Below the pieces are notes generated by a model, which saw only the letters and a program-made list of their open reading frames with translations, was not told the origin of the DNA and did no database searches. 64,000 bases of DNA from Rotaria sordida (lineage: Eukaryota; Rotifera; Eurotatoria; Philodinida; Philodinidae), in contig CAJNOL010000008.1 in the NCBI GenBank assembly GCA_905250125.1, forward strand, positions 62,001-126,000, in the 5' to 3' direction. Both the position numbers and the translations under genes were made by a program. This document shows positions 60,727 through 64,000 of this stretch, piece by piece. The stretch's first letter is position 1. Each line of letters opens with the position of its first letter.

Positions 60727-61820
60727 CAGTCAATGTTTCTAATTCGAACAGTTTCTCAGAGGTGTCAATAACTTCCTTTTTTTTCTAAACTATTTTTTTT
60801 ATAAATATTTAAATCTTTTTACATTTTTGAGTATAGAAATGTCTGCTGAATTTAATGATGTAAAAATCATGGAATTAGCTTGTAAATTAAATGAGTAGTT
60901 CGCGATATTTTGCGATTAATTAAATTTATTCTTCTCACGAGTATTGTTCCTAATAAGAACAGACTATGGAAAAAACATAAAGAAATAACATATTTTTTAG
61001 TAAATGGATTTTTTTTTGTGTCTGAACTTGAAAATTTCAATGTGATTCCGTCAGAAAAAAAGTTTCTTGATTGATGATTCATTAACTTCCAGAGGTTCAA
61101 GACAAATGAAGTTTTTCTTTTTTGTTTTTTTTTACCAATGATATCAATGAAAAATTGTGGTATTACTCTAATAAATAATATGCTCATTAAATTGTGATAA
61201 CTCAGTCATAATTTTATATTGATTCAAAATATAAAAACTTTTTGCAATATCTACATATTTTTTTTTATTATTGTATTCCTTTCATTATAAAATAACTCCT
61301 AGGAAAATAACTGTATCGCAAACAATCCAATGTCCGACATAACATTAATGAAAGGCGATAGTTGCAAGTAAAAATAAAATAAACTTGAATTTGATGAAGT
61401 AAAGTGATCATAAAATTGTAGAATTTGTTACTACTGTTTGATTTATTACATTAATTGCTTCGAAATTTTCGATGTCATGCTAACTCAATAAAAATTATAT
61501 CATTCGAAAGAGTATAGAAAGATGAAGAAAATATACTAATTTTTCCGGAGGCATACTTTTAAGTCTCCAGCCAAAATTTTTAAAATATATTTTTCAGTAG
61601 AAACAACACGTATCTTTCGTTCTCTCTATCTCTCTCTCTCTCTGAATGACCTATTTTTTTTCTCTTTGTTTTATTTTCATCGTTCTGCTTGACATGTATA
61701 CGAATGTATCAGCTTGTACATATATTATATGTCTAGCCGATAGCGAAAGAAAAAAAAAAATCTTGTCATGCTGCTTGTAATGATGACGATATCTTTGTTT
61801 AATTCAGACATAATTACTAA
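60727..61820 (-). mobile_element. 1.1-kb dispersed repeat, copy B, inserted in D2
   Basis: An inverted copy of 51191-52284. Its terminus CAGTCAATGTTTCTAATTCG abuts the TA that ends D2, consistent with a Tc1/mariner-type insertion at TA. It carries a 106-residue minus-strand frame (60867-61187) with a hydrophobic C-terminal part and no recognised domain; the same region in copy A is interrupted. Beyond 61820 the sequence continues as the left arm of the palindrome, so the true far end is unknown. Confidence 0.7.
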
Positions 61821-62145
61821 TTTAAAAAATCCTTCTGAACAAAAATAAGATATTTATATGGAATCATATTTAATTATTATTGCGAGAGAAATATTTATTT
61901 GAAAACTGAATATTTGAAACCTTATTTATGGTTCAAAAATTATTATTGAATTTCTGATCACTTTGTTTTCTTTATTGATTCAGAAGATCCATTTTTTTGT
62001 TATTACTTCTATTGAAATAGATAATCAATGAATACCATGTTTGGAGTAGTCAAGATCAATAAGTTTTCTTTTTCGTCTCTCAATCATTAGTGTAAATATT
62101 TGATGAGAGATTCTATTGAAAAGAGCACGTGTATTGTTCAATGCA
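61441..62145 (-). repeat. Left arm of a large palindrome
   Basis: About 705 bp, inverted and highly similar to 63050-63760. The arm includes the left part of the 1.1-kb repeat, a (TC)n run, TATGGAATCATATTTAATTA, and GAAAAGAGCACGTGT at its inner end. Confidence 0.85.
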
Positions 62146-63049
62146 AATGCTTATACATACGATGATCGAAAGCATTGCTTGTACAAGGGCTAAAACGAAA
62201 ATATTGCGTTTGTTGGTTAAAAAACCGCTCATTATTTTCACAATAATACTTTAGTACTATGTCTTTCATCCAGTTTGTGAGAAAACATGGTGATTTTCTT
62301 ATATATCATATAATTTTCAAAACGATTCTATGTGATATCCATGTATCTATATATTTATTTTATCATCTACTATCATACGTACAAGCTAATAACTACACTT
62401 GAACGAAAAAGCAGAAAGTGGTCGTGTTTAGTTTATTTCATAGTTCTATTGAACTGGACTAATCTTTATTTTTATGAAAAGATAGAATTCATCCGATGTT
62501 CAAATTGCTAGACTGAAATGATTTTACTTTATGAATGATATTCGACAGAATGTGCATGTTTATTTATCAATTATTTTGAGTAAATCACTCGTTTGCTTAT
62601 GACATCTTTGCGACATCATTCGGTTGTTAAAGTAAAAAAACTTTCCTTCATTTCTGTGTTTCACTTTCTGAATGATTCTATGAGTATTGAGCAACATAAC
62701 AACGTTTAACAGGTACTACCACTTTAAGAGAGAAGAAAATTTAGATGAAACTAAATGAAAAAAATCGTCAAGCTAGTGCAGATCAAGACATAACAATGGT
62801 ATCCAGTGGTTTTTCAATTGCAATTTTATGACAATTTATTCTCACAAAAAAGAACCAGCTATGACTGTTCTGATTGATAATTCATTTGAACAGAATGTCT
62901 GTTTATTTTGATCGGATCTAGAACTGTTGAGAGTTTAGAAAAATCAACATATACGTTATGAGTCCAATTACAGGCATAAAATAATAGAAACATTATAAAA
63001 GAGAACAATGATTTTTTGATCAAAACCATCATACGCTATATCAGCGTGT
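62146..63049. other. Palindrome spacer
   Basis: About 900 bp of AT-rich sequence between the palindrome arms. No gene, transposase motif or second inverted pair was recognised. Confidence 0.5.
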
Positions 63050-63760
63050 ATGTTTATTGAATGACACACGTGCTCTTTTCAATAGGATCTCTCATCAAAT
63101 ATTTACACTAATGATTGAGAGACGAAAAAGAAAACTTATTGATCTTGACTACTCCAAACATGATATTCATTGATTATCTATTTCAATAGAAGTAATAACA
63201 AAAAAATGGATCTTCTGAATCAATAAAGAAAATAAAATGATCACAAATTCAATAATAATTTTTGAACCATAAATAAGGTTTCAATTATTCAGTTTTCAAA
63301 TAAATATTTCTCTCGCAATAATAATTAAATATGATTCCATATAAGTATCTTATTTTTGTTCAGAAGGATTTTTTAAATTAGTAATTATGTCTGAATTAAA
63401 CAAAGATATCGTCATCATTACAAGCAGCATGACAAGATTTTTTTTTTACTTCCGCTATCGGCTAGACATATAATATATGTACAAGCTGATACATGTATAT
63501 ACATATCAAGCAGAACGATGAAAATAAAATAAAGAGAAAAAAAATAGGTCATTCAGAGAGAGAGAGAGAGCCGTAGAGAGAAAGAAAGATACGTGTTGTT
63601 TCTACTGAAAAATATATTTTAAAAATTTTGGCTGGAGACTTAAAAGTATGTCTCCGGTCAAATTAGTATATTTTTTTCATCTTTCTATACTGTTTCGAAT
63701 GATGTAATTTTTATTGAATCGGCACAAGATCAAAAATTCCGAAGTAGTTCATAAAGTAAT
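63050..63760 (+). repeat. Right arm of the large palindrome (repeat copy C)
   Basis: The inverted counterpart of 61441-62145. From 63379 on it also matches copy A in direct orientation. The GA run near 63555 differs in length between arms. The outer match decays at about 63760. Confidence 0.85.
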
Positions 63761-64000
63761 CCGCTAATACATTCCATTAGCAACTATGTGAAACCCTGGC
63801 TAATATAAATCAATAGCGGATCTGGTTTAATAACTGTATCTAAGTGAACATTAGCGAGTATTTTATCGTGGATACTTAGAAAAGCTACCTCAAAACTAAG
63901 ATTTCCTTGAAGGATAATAATGAACTTTGATTTCTCTTAGTACCTTCTGTTGTGGAAATTAATTTTGCTTTATATGAATATCTTCGACAAATATATCATG
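63761..64000. other. Window end, no gene seen
   Basis: Short AT-rich sequence after the palindrome. A second M35 coding copy, if it survives, would have to lie beyond the window. Confidence 0.4.

Noticed and set aside
60867..61187. 106-residue minus-strand frame in copy B as a gene
   Set aside because: The same region in copy A carries stops, and no domain is recognisable; most likely a fortuitous frame in a transposon.
1..64000. CRISPR arrays, bacterial operons or integrons
   Set aside because: No regularly spaced repeats, Shine-Dalgarno-led gene runs or bacterial-type genes; spliced genes show nuclear eukaryotic DNA.

Overview
This 64 kb window is very AT-rich animal DNA. The genes have many small exons and introns mostly of 45-100 bases, with conserved animal orthologs, an intron-bearing nuclear tRNA and a heavy load of small inverted-repeat transposons. 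Together with a single-exon B-box/coiled-coil protein and an intronless, GC-richer M35 protease of fungal or bacterial type, this best fits a bdelloid rotifer (Rotaria/Adineta type). That assignment is inference from gene architecture, not from a marker gene.

Left part (1-24 kb): a tRNA-Ser(UGA) with a 23-nt intron; a four-exon rhodopsin-class GPCR of allatostatin/galanin-receptor type (minus); a gene-poor 7 kb stretch holding weak gene relics; a B-box-like coiled-coil protein (minus); a TTAA-flanked MITE; a papain-family protease (plus) convergent with a nine-exon SGTA co-chaperone (minus); a broken gene relic; and an LRR membrane protein (plus).

Centre (24-49 kb): an almost unbroken minus-strand run, in transcription order NHP2, SUCO-like SUN-domain protein, TMEM214-like protein, OVCA2-like hydrolase and HSDL2-like dehydrogenase. 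All exons were assembled from splice sites with consistent phase. Together they cover H/ACA snoRNP function, the ER and nuclear envelope, and peroxisomal lipid metabolism. NHP2 is divergent from a small lysine-rich 131-aa gene with which it shares a 246-bp promoter. The few large introns here are large because DNA elements sit in them: three copies in two related TTAA-MITE groups, a mariner-like MITE, a foldback element of about 950 bp, hairpins, and a hAT-like element with a near-perfect 8-bp target duplication.

Right part (49-64 kb): a transposon graveyard. It holds a TA-flanked element, a degraded Ty3/gypsy pol with a Tigger/pogo derivative inserted in its reverse transcriptase, and a 1.1 kb repeat in three copies, two of which form a palindrome with arms of about 700 bp. 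Embedded here is an apparently intact secreted M35 (aspzincin) metallopeptidase gene. It lies in a tandem duplication of about 3.1 kb, whose second copy is interrupted by a TA-inserting element 28 bp upstream of where the second start codon would be. This cassette is the most interesting part of the window.
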